This document shows, piece after piece, positions 44,401-52,898 of a stretch of 64,000 nt of DNA. Position numbers and translations under genes: made by a program. Below the pieces are notes generated by a model. The model was not told where the DNA came from. It saw only the letters and a program-made list of their open reading frames with translations, and did no database searches. Within the stretch, counting starts at the first letter, position 1. The number at the start of each line of letters is the position of its first letter. Origin of the DNA: Luidia sarsii (Eukaryota > Echinodermata > Asteroidea > Paxillosida > Luidiidae); the NCBI GenBank assembly GCA_949987565.1, contig OX465105.1, positions 24,923,632-24,987,631 on the forward strand, given 5' to 3'.

Positions 44401-47136
44401 TGAAGGTTTCAGGGACTGCGCAGAGTTCTGTGGAATAATTAGCAGAGCGTGACATTAACTAGGTTTTTAGAGATTTCATGCAGGGCTTAGCAAAATGTAC
44501 ATGTACAGAGCGTCCAAAACAGCATTATTCCCTGGAATTCTTTGGTTTTGAGTTTTAGAATCTAAAAAGAAAGAGAAAAGAAAAAAAGGACGCTGAGTAT
44601 AGGCCGGAATTTCTTGTTGACTAATTTGATTCCACTGGATCTCGATTTAAGCCCAATCTGATCGCCTGAGCTATGTACAGTAGTCCTTTCATGGACTAGT
44701 CAACTACTCTTTGTGGGGGTGGGGGCAACAGTCAGAAGAATTTAACCATTAACTGCTGTATATCTCCACGGATCGTCTGTTACTTCATACACAAGTCACT
44801 TCTTTACCAAGACATTTCGTACGAAGGTCACTTCATACCAACGACCAAAGTCACTTCATAGCCAAGTCACTTTGTACCCAGTCCCAGGTCACTTCGTATC
44901 CAAGTCACTTCGTACACAAGTCACTTCGTACACAAGTCACTTCGTACACAAGTCACTTCGTACACAAGTCACTTTGTACACAAGTCACTTTGTACACAAG
45001 TCACTTTGTACACAAGTCACTTTGTACACAAGTCACTTTGTACACAAGTCACTTTGTACACAAGTCACTTTGTACACAAGTCACTTTGTACACAAGTCAC
45101 TTTGTACACAAGTCACTTTGTACACAAGTCACTTTGTACACAAGTCACTTTGTACACAAGTCACTTTGTACACAAGTCACTTTGTACACAAGTCACTTTG
45201 TACACAAGTCACTTTGTACACAAGTCACTTTGTACACAAGTCACTTCGTACACAAGTCACTTCGTACCCAAGTCACTTCGTACACAAGTCACTTTGTACC
45301 CAAGTCACTTCGTACCCCGTCCCAGGTCATTTCGAACCCAAGTCACTTCGTAGCCAAGTCACTTCGTACCCAAGTCACTTCGTACCCAAGTCACTTTGTA
45401 CCCAAGTCACTTTGTACCCAAGTCACTTTGTACCCAAGTCACTTTGTACCCAAGTCACTTCGTACACAAGTCACTTCGTACCCAAGTCACTTCGTACCCC
45501 GTCCCAGGTCATTTCGAACCCAAGTCACTTCGTAGCCAAGTCACTTTGTACACAAGTCACTTTGTACCCAAGTCACTTTGTACCCAAGTCACTTTGTACC
45601 CAAGTCACTTTGTACCCAAGTCACTTTGTACCCAAGTCACTTTGTACCCAAGTCACTTTGTACCCAAGTCACTTTGTACCCAAGTCACTTTGTACCCAAG
45701 TCACTTTGTACACAAGTCACTTTGTACACAAGTCACTTTGTACACAAGTCACTTTGTACACAAGTCACTTTGTACACAAGTCACTTCGTACCCAAGTCAC
45801 TTCGTACACAAGTCACTTCGTACCCAAGTCACTTCGTACCCCGTCCCAGGTCATTTCGAACCCAAGTCACTTCGTACCCAAGTCACTTTGTACCCAAGTC
45901 ACTTTGTACCCAAGTAACTTTGTACCCAATCACTTTGTACCCAAGTCACTTTGTACCCAAGTCACTTTGTACACAAGTCACTTTGTACCCAAGTCACTTT
46001 GTACCCAAGTCACTTTGTACCCAAGTCACTTTGTACCCAAGTCACTTTGTACCCAAGTCACTTTGTACCCAAGTCACTTTGTACCCAAGTCACTTTGTAC
46101 CCAAGTCACTTTGTACCCAAGTCACTTTGTACCCAAGTCACTTTGTACCCAAGTCACTTTGTACCCAATATTTCAATATTTTCAATATTTGTGTACAATA
46201 TACATTACCTTCTCCTTTCAAGAAATCGACCCAGATAATGTAAACTGATATTGATTTGTTTAATTTTAGAGTAAAATAGACAAATGTAGCAAACTTATTC
46301 TCCCAATGATAAAGGTCCTGTTACTTAATGTTAGTGTGACTTTGCTGGGATCGAATCATCAGGTTCTCCTGGCTTAGTCTGATCACTCTGATGCCTTTTT
46401 AACAACTTGCAAATCAAAATATCAAAATTGTTTTAAAAGGAGTAAATGGACGACAGTTACGTACTGTAGCAAAGGCCCTCTACTTTTGTTTTTAAACATC
46501 CAATTAAGTGACCAAGTACAGTATACCACTTATTACGGTATCATATTTCTGTGTTAGTATTATTACAGTGCTACTACTATTACAGCACTAGTGATAGTGG
46601 TACTAGTGATATACAAAAATGATGCAAACTGCTTACTGACTAAAATTACCAAAATGCAAATCTCAAAATTTAGTGGGCCTGATGTTTTGATCCTAGCAGG
46701 ACCTTTCTCAAAGGCAGGTCCTGCTAGGATCGAAACGTCGGGCCCACTAAATTTTGAGAATTACTACACTAATTACTATAACTATTATTACTTTATTAGT
46801 ACGCAGTGGCTGTTGTTACGGCAGTCGTCCGTGTGGTTCCCTGACTTCACAGTATTTGTCAGGATGATTAGCTCTTGGAACCAGACTATCAGCTAGACTG
46901 GTTCAACCAGCCTGCAATGCTGACGAAATACAATCAAGTCAGGGAACCACACAGACGACTGCCGTAACAACAGCCACTGCGTTATTCGTATTAAAATTTG
47001 GTCATTTTTTCTGAGTCTAAAGTTTCCAAAAAAGTTGGCAAACTTTCACAAACTTACCGTTTTCTCTTTCACTCACGCTGGTCATGGAAAATGAGCTTTG
47101 GCTGGCCATGGAGATAGCGCTATTATTATGTTCCAT
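35459..47136 (-). CDS. HVCN1: Voltage-gated proton channel Hv1
   Basis: Plasma-membrane or phagosomal H+ channel consisting of a voltage-sensor domain only. Six exons: 47136-47058, 43669-43323, 41318-41088, 37711-37582, 36287-36120, 35814-35459; 436 aa. S1 (about 114-136) has the selectivity Asp D125 (VVLDCIFVIGELVLD). A 45-residue S1-S2 loop holds several His and an N-glycosylation site at N158. S2 has E201 and K205 (IELLLK). S3 has D222 and D233. S4 is VVLRLWRILRIVNG with R253, R256, R259 and N262. The coiled coil (about 264-318) should mediate dimerisation. Unusual features are a His/Asp/Gly-rich N-tail (about 64-95, 14 His), a His/Leu/Pro-rich C-tail (343-380, about 18 His) and a PPDY motif (420-423). 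Intron 5 starts with GC (G|GCAAGT), the only donor keeping the frame. The first exon is short and less certain but phase-consistent. Confidence 0.95.
36355..37560. repeat. 56-60-bp minisatellite (GGCTGCAAGTAATGTGCAAG)
   Basis: About 20 copies with TCTATGGAAGCGGCCACCAT and alternating CTTTGTGACTACGGC / ACTTGTGCCTACAGC subtypes. It fills the HVCN1 intron between S4 and coiled-coil exons and abuts the exon 37582 donor. Confidence 0.93.
38083..38180 (+). repeat. tRNA-derived SINE
   Basis: GGATATAGCTCACGTGGTTA (A box), GGTATGCAACACTAGAGGTC, TCGGGTTCAAGACCTGGTCC (B box). The anticodon-type loop still reads GCA. Confidence 0.82.
38345..38545 (-). repeat. Second SINE-like family
   Basis: Contains GTGGATTTGAAGCCGCGACT, GGACCGCGGTGGATTCGAAT and GAGGGTTTGCCCTACTC. 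The last stretch is shared with 26630 and 41610. Ancestry is uncertain. Confidence 0.5.
39300..39430 (-). repeat. tRNA-derived SINE, well preserved
   Basis: GGTCTAGGACTTGAACCCGA, TTTTGCATACCAGCGCTCTT, ACCAACTGAGCTATCCAGCC then CTTAGATGGTGGCC and CAACTAGTCTTTGCC. Sense GCTGGTATGCAAAACC gives a GCA anticodon-type triplet. Confidence 0.85.
39651..39885. mobile_element. CGAAACGTC MITE with tripled right arm
   Basis: Three successive AGGATCGAAACGTCAGGC arms, each followed by CACTAAATTTTAAGAC (or a variant), in the same orientation. The last continues to GTAAGCAGTTTGCAACATTT. This is a tandem amplification of one arm. Confidence 0.88.
40008..40465. mobile_element. TIR element (TGAACATCTAAACCGTTAAA)
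   Basis: The left end reads GAACATCTAAACCGTTAAAA and the right end CACGGTTTAGATGTTC, about 25 bp and imperfect. The inside is rich in GTGAAAA/TTTTCAC motifs with no coding capacity. Confidence 0.65.
40538..41073. mobile_element. Harbinger-like MITE with TAG duplication
   Basis: 536 bp. Starts AGCCGCGTCCGCACTGGACT and ends with its complement; TAG flanks both ends (40535-40537, 41074-41076). A 3-bp duplication suits PIF/Harbinger. Inside, GGTTAGTTTACCCGAGTCG-like blocks recur. It ends 15 bp from the HVCN1 exon 41088 donor. Confidence 0.85.
41656..42324. mobile_element. TTAA-flanked TIR element (copy 2, longer)
   Basis: TTAA at 41652-41655 and 42325-42328. The ends CCACTTCGCGCCGGG and CAGCGCGAAGTGA match the 6528 element. 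The left half (41680-42030) is specific to this copy and includes a (TG)n run; the right half is shared. Confidence 0.8.
42480..43322. repeat. 154-bp tandem duplication including an HVCN1 exon end
   Basis: Five extra copies of a 141-154-bp block, each ending with the last 30 bp of exon 2 (codons LVLDYEALAE) plus its splice donor. Donor-equivalent exon ends lie at 42568, 42722, 42876, 43029 and 43170; the true one is 43323. Between them each copy has AAAATGGCTGCTGCCATAAA and GGCGCCCTCTGTTGTCC. Confidence 0.92.
43695..43830 (+). repeat. tRNA-derived SINE, 5' truncated
   Basis: GCGCTGGTATGCCCAACCTA, GGTCCCGGGGTCAAATCCTG and the tail TCAGTTTTTCCTTTGTTTGT. It begins 26 bp from the HVCN1 exon 43669 acceptor. 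Confidence 0.75.
44780..46170. repeat. 16-bp minisatellite (AAGTCACTTTGTACAC)
   Basis: About 85 copies, with TTTGTACACAAG, TTTGTACCCAAG and TTCGTACCCAAG subtypes in blocks and a recurring junction (CCCCGTCCCAGGTCATTTCG). The unit has no stop in three frames, giving spurious frames up to 458 codons (YTSHFVHKSLCTQV). It lies in HVCN1 intron 1. Confidence 0.96.
46609..46766. mobile_element. CGAAACGTC palindromic MITE
   Basis: Complete left arm from GATATACAAAAATGATGCAA, collapsed centre (CAAAGGCAGGTCCTGC), short right arm. Confidence 0.88.
46802..46981. mobile_element. Palindromic MITE with 9-bp target duplication (copy 2)
   Basis: About 95% like 3581-3763. Flanked by TTATTAGTA (46793-46801) and TTATTCGTA (46982-46990), a 9-bp duplication with one mismatch. 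Confidence 0.88.
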
Positions 47137-48169
47137 TTTTGTCAACGATCGATCAAGGGTTACTGGGAACTTTTTTTTTTTACTCGGCAATCGGCAGACC
47201 TGACACTGACAGTCACTTCCCCCAAAAGTAATTCAGGGAAAGATGAGTGAAAGGATCGACATGGAAAGACAAAGATCAGTTGCCTGCCGAGCCAGAGACA
47301 GGGGTATCAACACTAAATCGACACCACGGCCACGACAGGTGTCATCATAGTAGTACTCAGTAGTACTAGTAGTATCACTGTGTCAGTTTCACGGCAGGTG
47401 CCAGCCGGTGTCACGTACCTTTAAATAAATGCCACTCTGAAATTCGTTGTGGTTTGGGAAAAAACGCTCGTTACAACATCCCACCTGCGAAGGAAATGAG
47501 TTCACGGAAAATTCCAGGTATACGGGTAGTATTACACTACCAAGGCCATTTACAAAAAAAAGTAAAGGTTACTGGAGAGAGATCGCTAGCTAGCGAATCG
47601 TTGCATTGTCATTGTAATTTTGTACTACGTACGCGTACAAATAGCACGTCAGCAAAAAGTTTGGCACAAACGTGTTTACCGTGTACAACTACATCAGTAC
47701 ATGTACATTTCCTGACCGGATGATACAGACATTTGGCTTAGTTACCACGATTTTACATAACACAGGCCTTACAGTACCTGTAGCGAGAGCCTCGATCACA
47801 ATGGCTTCCCGGTGAGCCGATTCATGCACCGTGACCTTCTTCTATTCTAAGGTTGAGCAAACAGCTTTTATTTCCTGATGAACAGATCGCAGTGGTAATC
47901 CGCAAAGCGTACCCAGCCAAGTTACCTGGAACTAAAGTGCAGACGTATAGCATCGTATAGGCCTACGTATACAATTTATTGGGGGCGGTGCTTAACCCAG
48001 ATAAACACATTCGAATAGACTGGTATCTCAAACTCCTAAGTCGGGGGCCTGCATTCTGGAAGGTCACCCCGGCAAAATCAGACAGAATTTTGCTTAATGA
48101 GTACAACTTTTCGCAAGAATGCTTTATTTTTGATATCGAGGATCTAATAAGAAACCCAATGATATATCT

Positions 48170-48473
48170 TAAAATTTAGTGGGCCTGACGTTTTGATCCT
48201 AGCAGGACCTTTCTCAAAGGCAGAGTGACAAGGACAAAACATGCATGTACACGAAGGACCAACGGACGGACAGACTTACATACACGTGTGTATGCATGGT
48301 GTATGTAAGTCTGTCCGTCCGTTGGTCCTTCGTGTACATCCATGTTTTGTCCTTGTCACTCTGCCTTTGAGAAAGGTCCTGCTAGGATCGAAACGTCAGG
48401 CCCACTAAATTTTAAGATTTACATTTTAGTAATTTTAGTCAGTAAGCAGTTTGCAACATTTTTGTATATCACC
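48170..48473. mobile_element. CGAAACGTC MITE with a 125-bp palindromic core
   Basis: The usual arms flank an extra perfect-looking palindrome (48232-48357): GACAAGGACAAAACATGCAT, GAAGGACCAACGGACGGACA and their complements around a TACACGTGTGTATG centre. The whole 300-bp unit is one hairpin. Confidence 0.9.
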
Positions 48474-49311
48474 AATGAGATATCTGTCAACACAATATAC
48501 ATAATATGCTCACTTTTTAGGAGCATGTCTTGAACGTCTCGAGCTCATTGGGAACTCCATAGATATTCGCAAGTTGGTCTCAGAGTTTGGTTCTAAATAA
48601 GATAGCAGGGCCCAGTTTCTGCCTAGGGAGGTCCTGAGAGCCTGGCTTGGTCGAAACTTCACTAACCTTCCTGATTTTTGATGTTCGCTTAATTTTGGGA
48701 CATTTTATTTGTAGTCAGTAATTACTGGCAGTTAGCAGCATTTTATGTTTGCATTATTTTTTACTGTAGTCTATTTCGAAAACAATGTGTGCGATTTTTT
48801 TTCATCAAAACCCTGATTATAAACATTTCAGGAATTCTCCTCTCATCACAGTGTCTCACTTCACAGTCGAAAATCGACATGACACTGCCTTTGGTTGCTA
48901 AAGTATATATGAACATCTTTCGAGGTAACTCATTAGCTTTGGTAATTTTGTTTTCCGCGCGAGGTGATAAATTATTATTATTAAGGGCCTAATTGAAAAT
49001 CCATGTACGTACGTGTTTGATTTTGATTTGATTTGATTTATTTCATTTTCCAGGACATCACAAATAATGTATCAAAAATAATACAAATAATACACTGACA
49101 ACTTGAATATAGGCCTAATTAGCTCCCGCAGGATTACCCAAAAGAAACAAGTTTCTGCCCAGGGATTCTCCTAATTGGACAGCAGAGATTTCGGGGGGAA
49201 AACTCATTAAACATAACACTTATACAATTTAGGAGTTTAGGAGTATAAGAAAGAAAATTCAAATAAAATACAGTATTATTGTCAATAATTGCACAAAATA
49301 AATAAAGAGAA

Positions 49312-49353
49312 AGGTCCTGCTAGGATCGAAACGTCAGGCCCACTAAATTTTCA
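49312..49353. mobile_element. CGAAACGTC MITE hairpin fragment
   Basis: GAAAGGTCCTGCTAGGATCG through AACGTCAGGCCCACTAAATTTTC only. It abuts the Penelope-related inverted repeat. Confidence 0.85.
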
Positions 49354-49417
49354 GAAAATTAATAAAAAGTAAGTGGAAAGGGTGATCAAAGTCACGCGAT
49401 GTGTCGTTGCTGGTGGC

Positions 49418-49451
49418 GACGTTTCGGTTGCTAACTGCGAACCTTCATCAG
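49418..49451 (-). ncRNA. Hammerhead-ribozyme-like motif, left arm
   Basis: Sense reads CTGATGA, A, GGTT, a 10-nt loop, AACC, GAAA, CGTC. Core boxes CUGAUGA and GAAA and a GUC cleavage-type triplet are present. One extra nucleotide separates the first box from stem II, so activity is doubtful. Confidence 0.45.
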
Positions 49452-49600
49452 GCAACTGAAGAATGCGCGCTGCGGCGTCTGTTTATGTCCGCTTCGCCGG
49501 TTCCTGTGTACCGGTTTGCGGACGTCGTAGTGGTGATCGTGCGGTTTGGCGCGCGATTCTGGCGTCCACTATAGCGGCCCCGTCCGTGGTGGGACACTCA

Positions 49601-49710
49601 GCTAGGCGTGTCAAGGAGGCCATCCACATCCGACTTCGCCGAAACAACATCAATCGAGACAGCGGCATTGACATCCCCGGTTTCTGGCTCCCCACCATCA
49701 GACGCCACGA
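49601..49710 (+). pseudogene. Relic of GIY-YIG C-terminus of a Penelope-like retroelement
   Basis: Reads ARRVKEAIHIRLRRNNINRD and then SGIDIPGFWLP. The pattern EAIxIRxxxNxxNRDxG...W resembles the C-terminal part of GIY-YIG endonuclease domains in Penelope-like elements. Only this short piece survives, in the spacer of the inverted repeat. Assignment is from the motif alone. Confidence 0.6.
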
Positions 49711-49856
49711 CCGCCGACCCATCACGGATGGGGCCGCTAGTGGACGCCAGAATCGCGCGCCAAACCGCACTATCACCACTACGACGTCCGCAAACCGGTA
49801 CACAGGAACCGGCAAAGCGGACATTTAAACAGACGCCGCAGCGCGCATTCTTTTGC

Positions 49857-49890
49857 CTGATGAAGGTTCGCAGTTAGCAACCGAAACGTC
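49857..49890 (+). ncRNA. Hammerhead-ribozyme-like motif, right arm
   Basis: Same boxes as the left-arm copy: CTGATGA at 49857-49863, 4-bp stem II GGTT/AACC, GAAA at 49883-49886, then CGTC. A GTTGC-type stem I can pair with GCAAC only with an offset. Confidence 0.45.
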
Positions 49891-51476
49891 GCCACCAGCA
49901 ACGACACATCGCGTGACTTTGATCACCCTTTCCACTTATCTGCACCACCGCGATGAACAACCCCTTCATTTCTATTAAATAAAAAGTAAATAAAATATAA
50001 TAAAATAATGAGATGATAAAAGCCGGGTAACTTTGGTTTCTTTCAACATGAAATTAGGATAGACACATCATATCAGGGGAGGAAAATTCTAGAAAACTTG
50101 ACAGATTGGGGTCTAGCCTGACTGAACTCAGCCGGCGAAAAGCTGAGTCTGAAGAGTTGAAGAGAGCAAATTTAGGGGAACGTTCACTGGGCAAAGGTCT
50201 CGAACTTCGGAGGAAAGTGATTCACCAATGTGGGATTTGTCGATTGCTATAGTCTAAAACTGAGGGAAGTACGCCCCGGTTCACTTTTGGAAAGAACAAT
50301 TGAAATACCGACTAGTTTTAGAATTTTAGGAGAAGTTAATTCCATCCAGGCCGGCTTTATAATTATATGACGTCTGCCGGGGGAATTAAGGAGAGAACTG
50401 ATATACCATGCAGGATGGGCAGCGATGAAGGATTTGAAATCCGAAAGATGGTAGGACGATTGCTGACGTTGTTGAGAAAGGTTAGGCCTACTCATGAAAT
50501 TCAAATTGAAAGCATTAGATCACAGAAGGTTTGATTGTTACTGTTGACAAAGAACCAAAAACGCTTTGGGGTTGTCTTCACAATGCTAAACTTTGAACAT
50601 AATCATTGTACGAATTTCTTGTCATTCAATTAACAAGTGACCGTATTTTTTTGTATTTGACCATAGAGCTATATAAAATAGTGCGCACTCCCCTATCAAC
50701 GCGCGGTACGAACGTGTGCCGACATGGACGCGCATCCGCCATTACCAAAGAGGTCAACTTTAGCTCGAAGTGCCCGGATGTCGTTAGCAATCGAGCGTAA
50801 TATGAATGGGGAAAGGTATAGCCGAAAGGTTGTGAATGCGGAAACTATAATATTATAGAAATGGTTTTAAGTAATGAAAGGAAAGGCCATCAATACCTCA
50901 AGGGATTGGCAACTTTTAATGTCCTACTTTTTTTTGTAAAAATTGGGATTAGTTTGCCGTGGTTTGCCCATAGGGATCCATGTATTAACCTCTTTGGTAA
51001 TGGCGTCGCAGCCCCCTTGTCGGCACGCGTCACGCGATGAGTGACTCTAGTTTATTTATAGAGCTCTATGTATTTGACCCATAAGTTGGCTTTGTCTTGG
51101 TTCTTCACAGCATGCTAGGTTCTTTTTTCTTGCCGCTTTGAATATGTCCGAGTCCGGGATCTCGATTTCACCCGGGATCGTCGATTTCCTCTTGCGGTGG
51201 CAAAGCGACGACCGGACTATATCCTCCAGTGCCGGATGGACAAAACTGTCTCGTCTACATCTTCAAAGAATATATCTGCCACAATCACTTCACACCTTGC
51301 CCTTATCATACCTGTATAAAAAATAATCAATACCCTGTATTTTGAAATAATTATGGCGAAGAGATCGAAGTTTTGTTTGCCATTTTTCAATTTATTCCAG
51401 AGTACATGCACCCAGTATTTTCCCTTTTATTTGTTCAAATAAGATAATGAATTGTATTTTGAAATCAATACACAAA

Positions 51477-51602
51477 CTGTTGCAAACTGCTAAACTACTA
51501 AAATGACCCGCAATGCACCTATCTCAAAAGTTAGAGGCTTAGAGATAGGCAAAGACTTTGAGAAAGGTATAACGTCGATCCTGCTAGGATCGAAACGTGG
51601 AG
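51477..51602. mobile_element. CGAAACGTC MITE, decayed
   Basis: TTGCAAACTGCTAAACTACT arm, then a rearranged centre and CCTGCTAGGATCGAAACGTGG. Confidence 0.7.
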
Positions 51603-51839
51603 CAACTCTCTGCCGAGATATGAATATGCTATGATATGGTTGATATGGTTGTGGCCAACACAGAAGAGTCGGCGCTCTTAGATATTCTAAGCTGACAATA
51701 ATTATTATTATTGGCGGGAAAATGTACATGTATAGATTGACAATGCCATTATACGTTTAATTGTGGAGCAACCCTGTGAAAATTGTCTGTGCTCGTCTCA
51801 GCTAAAAATAGTTTGCTACAATAATTATTATTCTTTTCA

Positions 51840-51915
51840 GAACCACACTTACTCACAAAAGAAAATTTACATGGTGTCTCCGCAAACTATTTATCCTGAT
51901 ATTCTCACCATGCAA
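51840..51915. repeat. Family B element fragment
   Basis: CTTTTCAGAACCACACTTAC, TTTACATGGTGTCTCCGCAA and CACCATGCAAACCTTC, as in the 9780 and 21355 copies. Confidence 0.65.
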
Positions 51916-52017
51916 ACCTTCAAATCTCAATAATTATTATGACTGTGTTATGCAGCAACCCTTTGAAGAGTCGGCGTTCGTCCAAGTAGTGTTCTTTTGT
52001 TTTGTACCGTCCGCTCT

Positions 52018-52137
52018 GCACATGTACTGTACATACAGTACATGTACATGTACACATGTACATGTACAGTACATGTACATGTACAGTACGCATGTACAAT
52101 GTACATACAGTACACATGTACATGTACTGTACATGTA
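52018..52137. repeat. GTAC/ATGTAC-rich self-complementary microsatellite
   Basis: About 120 bp of TGTACATGTACAGTACATG-type sequence, palindromic at many registers and able to form cruciforms. It has no RNA-gene hallmarks. Confidence 0.85.
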
Positions 52138-52898
52138 CGTTGAACAGTTGGACTACAGCGTTGTGCTGAATTCAATTCAATCTACAGTACTGGCCGCGAA
52201 AAAATAGGGGTCAATGTATAAAGGTTTGCTTGAAGGTTGAAGGTTGTCGCGCATGCGCGTTATCGCGCATGCTATGTTCGTGCTAGATTTCTTCAAATCG
52301 ATAACCATGGCTAAATGACCACTCGATTCAAGCTGATATATAAATCAAGCGCAACCTGTTAGTTGATAAGTTTAAGGGTCGGAGGTGAGAGCGCCACCCG
52401 TCGTGTTTGGGGTTCACGACTTAATACGTCCCCCACCTTTAGAAACGAAGCCGTGCCTTCATTAAGAGAACGAAAAAGTATATTACAAAATCGCTATGAT
52501 TTTTGATAATAGGCCCCAGCTCATTTATCATCATTTTATTATTCCATGACTTTCCACGATCTTTTCCACATTTTCCATGACTTTCAAGGGCTTTGTAAAA
52601 GACATACGAATACGGATCCGGAGTAGGACGTATACTGTCGGTATCTGATTCATAATAATATTATTCATACTCGGCAGAGGGTCGCACCAACATACGTTTA
52701 GCGCTCTACGGTATTTTGAAACACCGCCCTCTCTCGTTGAAGGATTTTAATATGAATAGCTGTTATGTGAAGCATAGGAGTTGCAGTTCACTGACCCACA
52801 CGGGGGAACGCATCATTATGGTATAGCCATGCATTGTGCATCATATAACAGCCGTAGGGGAAAGCTCCATGTGTAGACCATACACCTCGCAATACAAG

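Larger units (their letters stand above)
49370..49938. mobile_element. Long inverted repeat from a Penelope-like element 3' end
   Basis: Arms of about 220 bp (49370-49595 and 49720-49938) are nearly perfect inverse complements, starting AAGTGGAAAGGGTGATCAAA, with a roughly 120-bp spacer. The right arm continues directly from a coding relic (49601-49710) and carries a hammerhead-like motif; the left arm is a flipped second copy of the same 3' end. Confidence 0.8.
47137..52898. other. Divergent HVCN1/ZCCHC8 intergenic region
   Basis: 5.8 kb with no conserved protein-coding exon that I can recognise. It holds MITE copies, a Penelope-related inverted repeat and a GTAC-rich microsatellite, listed separately. 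47150-48160 and 50040-51460 are otherwise unique-looking. The 400 bp before ZCCHC8 include GTTATCGCGCATGC and are the likely ZCCHC8 promoter side; no TATA box can be assigned. Confidence 0.6.

Noticed and set aside
44780..46170. CRISPR-like regular array
   Set aside because: Units are contiguous 16-bp repeats without unique spacers, in a clearly eukaryotic gene; the same applies to the 20-bp arrays.
44872..46248. 458-codon open frame made of YTSHFVHKSLCTQV repeats
   Set aside because: It is a 16-bp minisatellite open in three frames, in an HVCN1 intron and antisense-independent; no evidence of a real protein.
52018..52207. Tyr/Cys/Thr/His-rich open frames on both strands
   Set aside because: They are a self-complementary GTAC microsatellite, open by composition.
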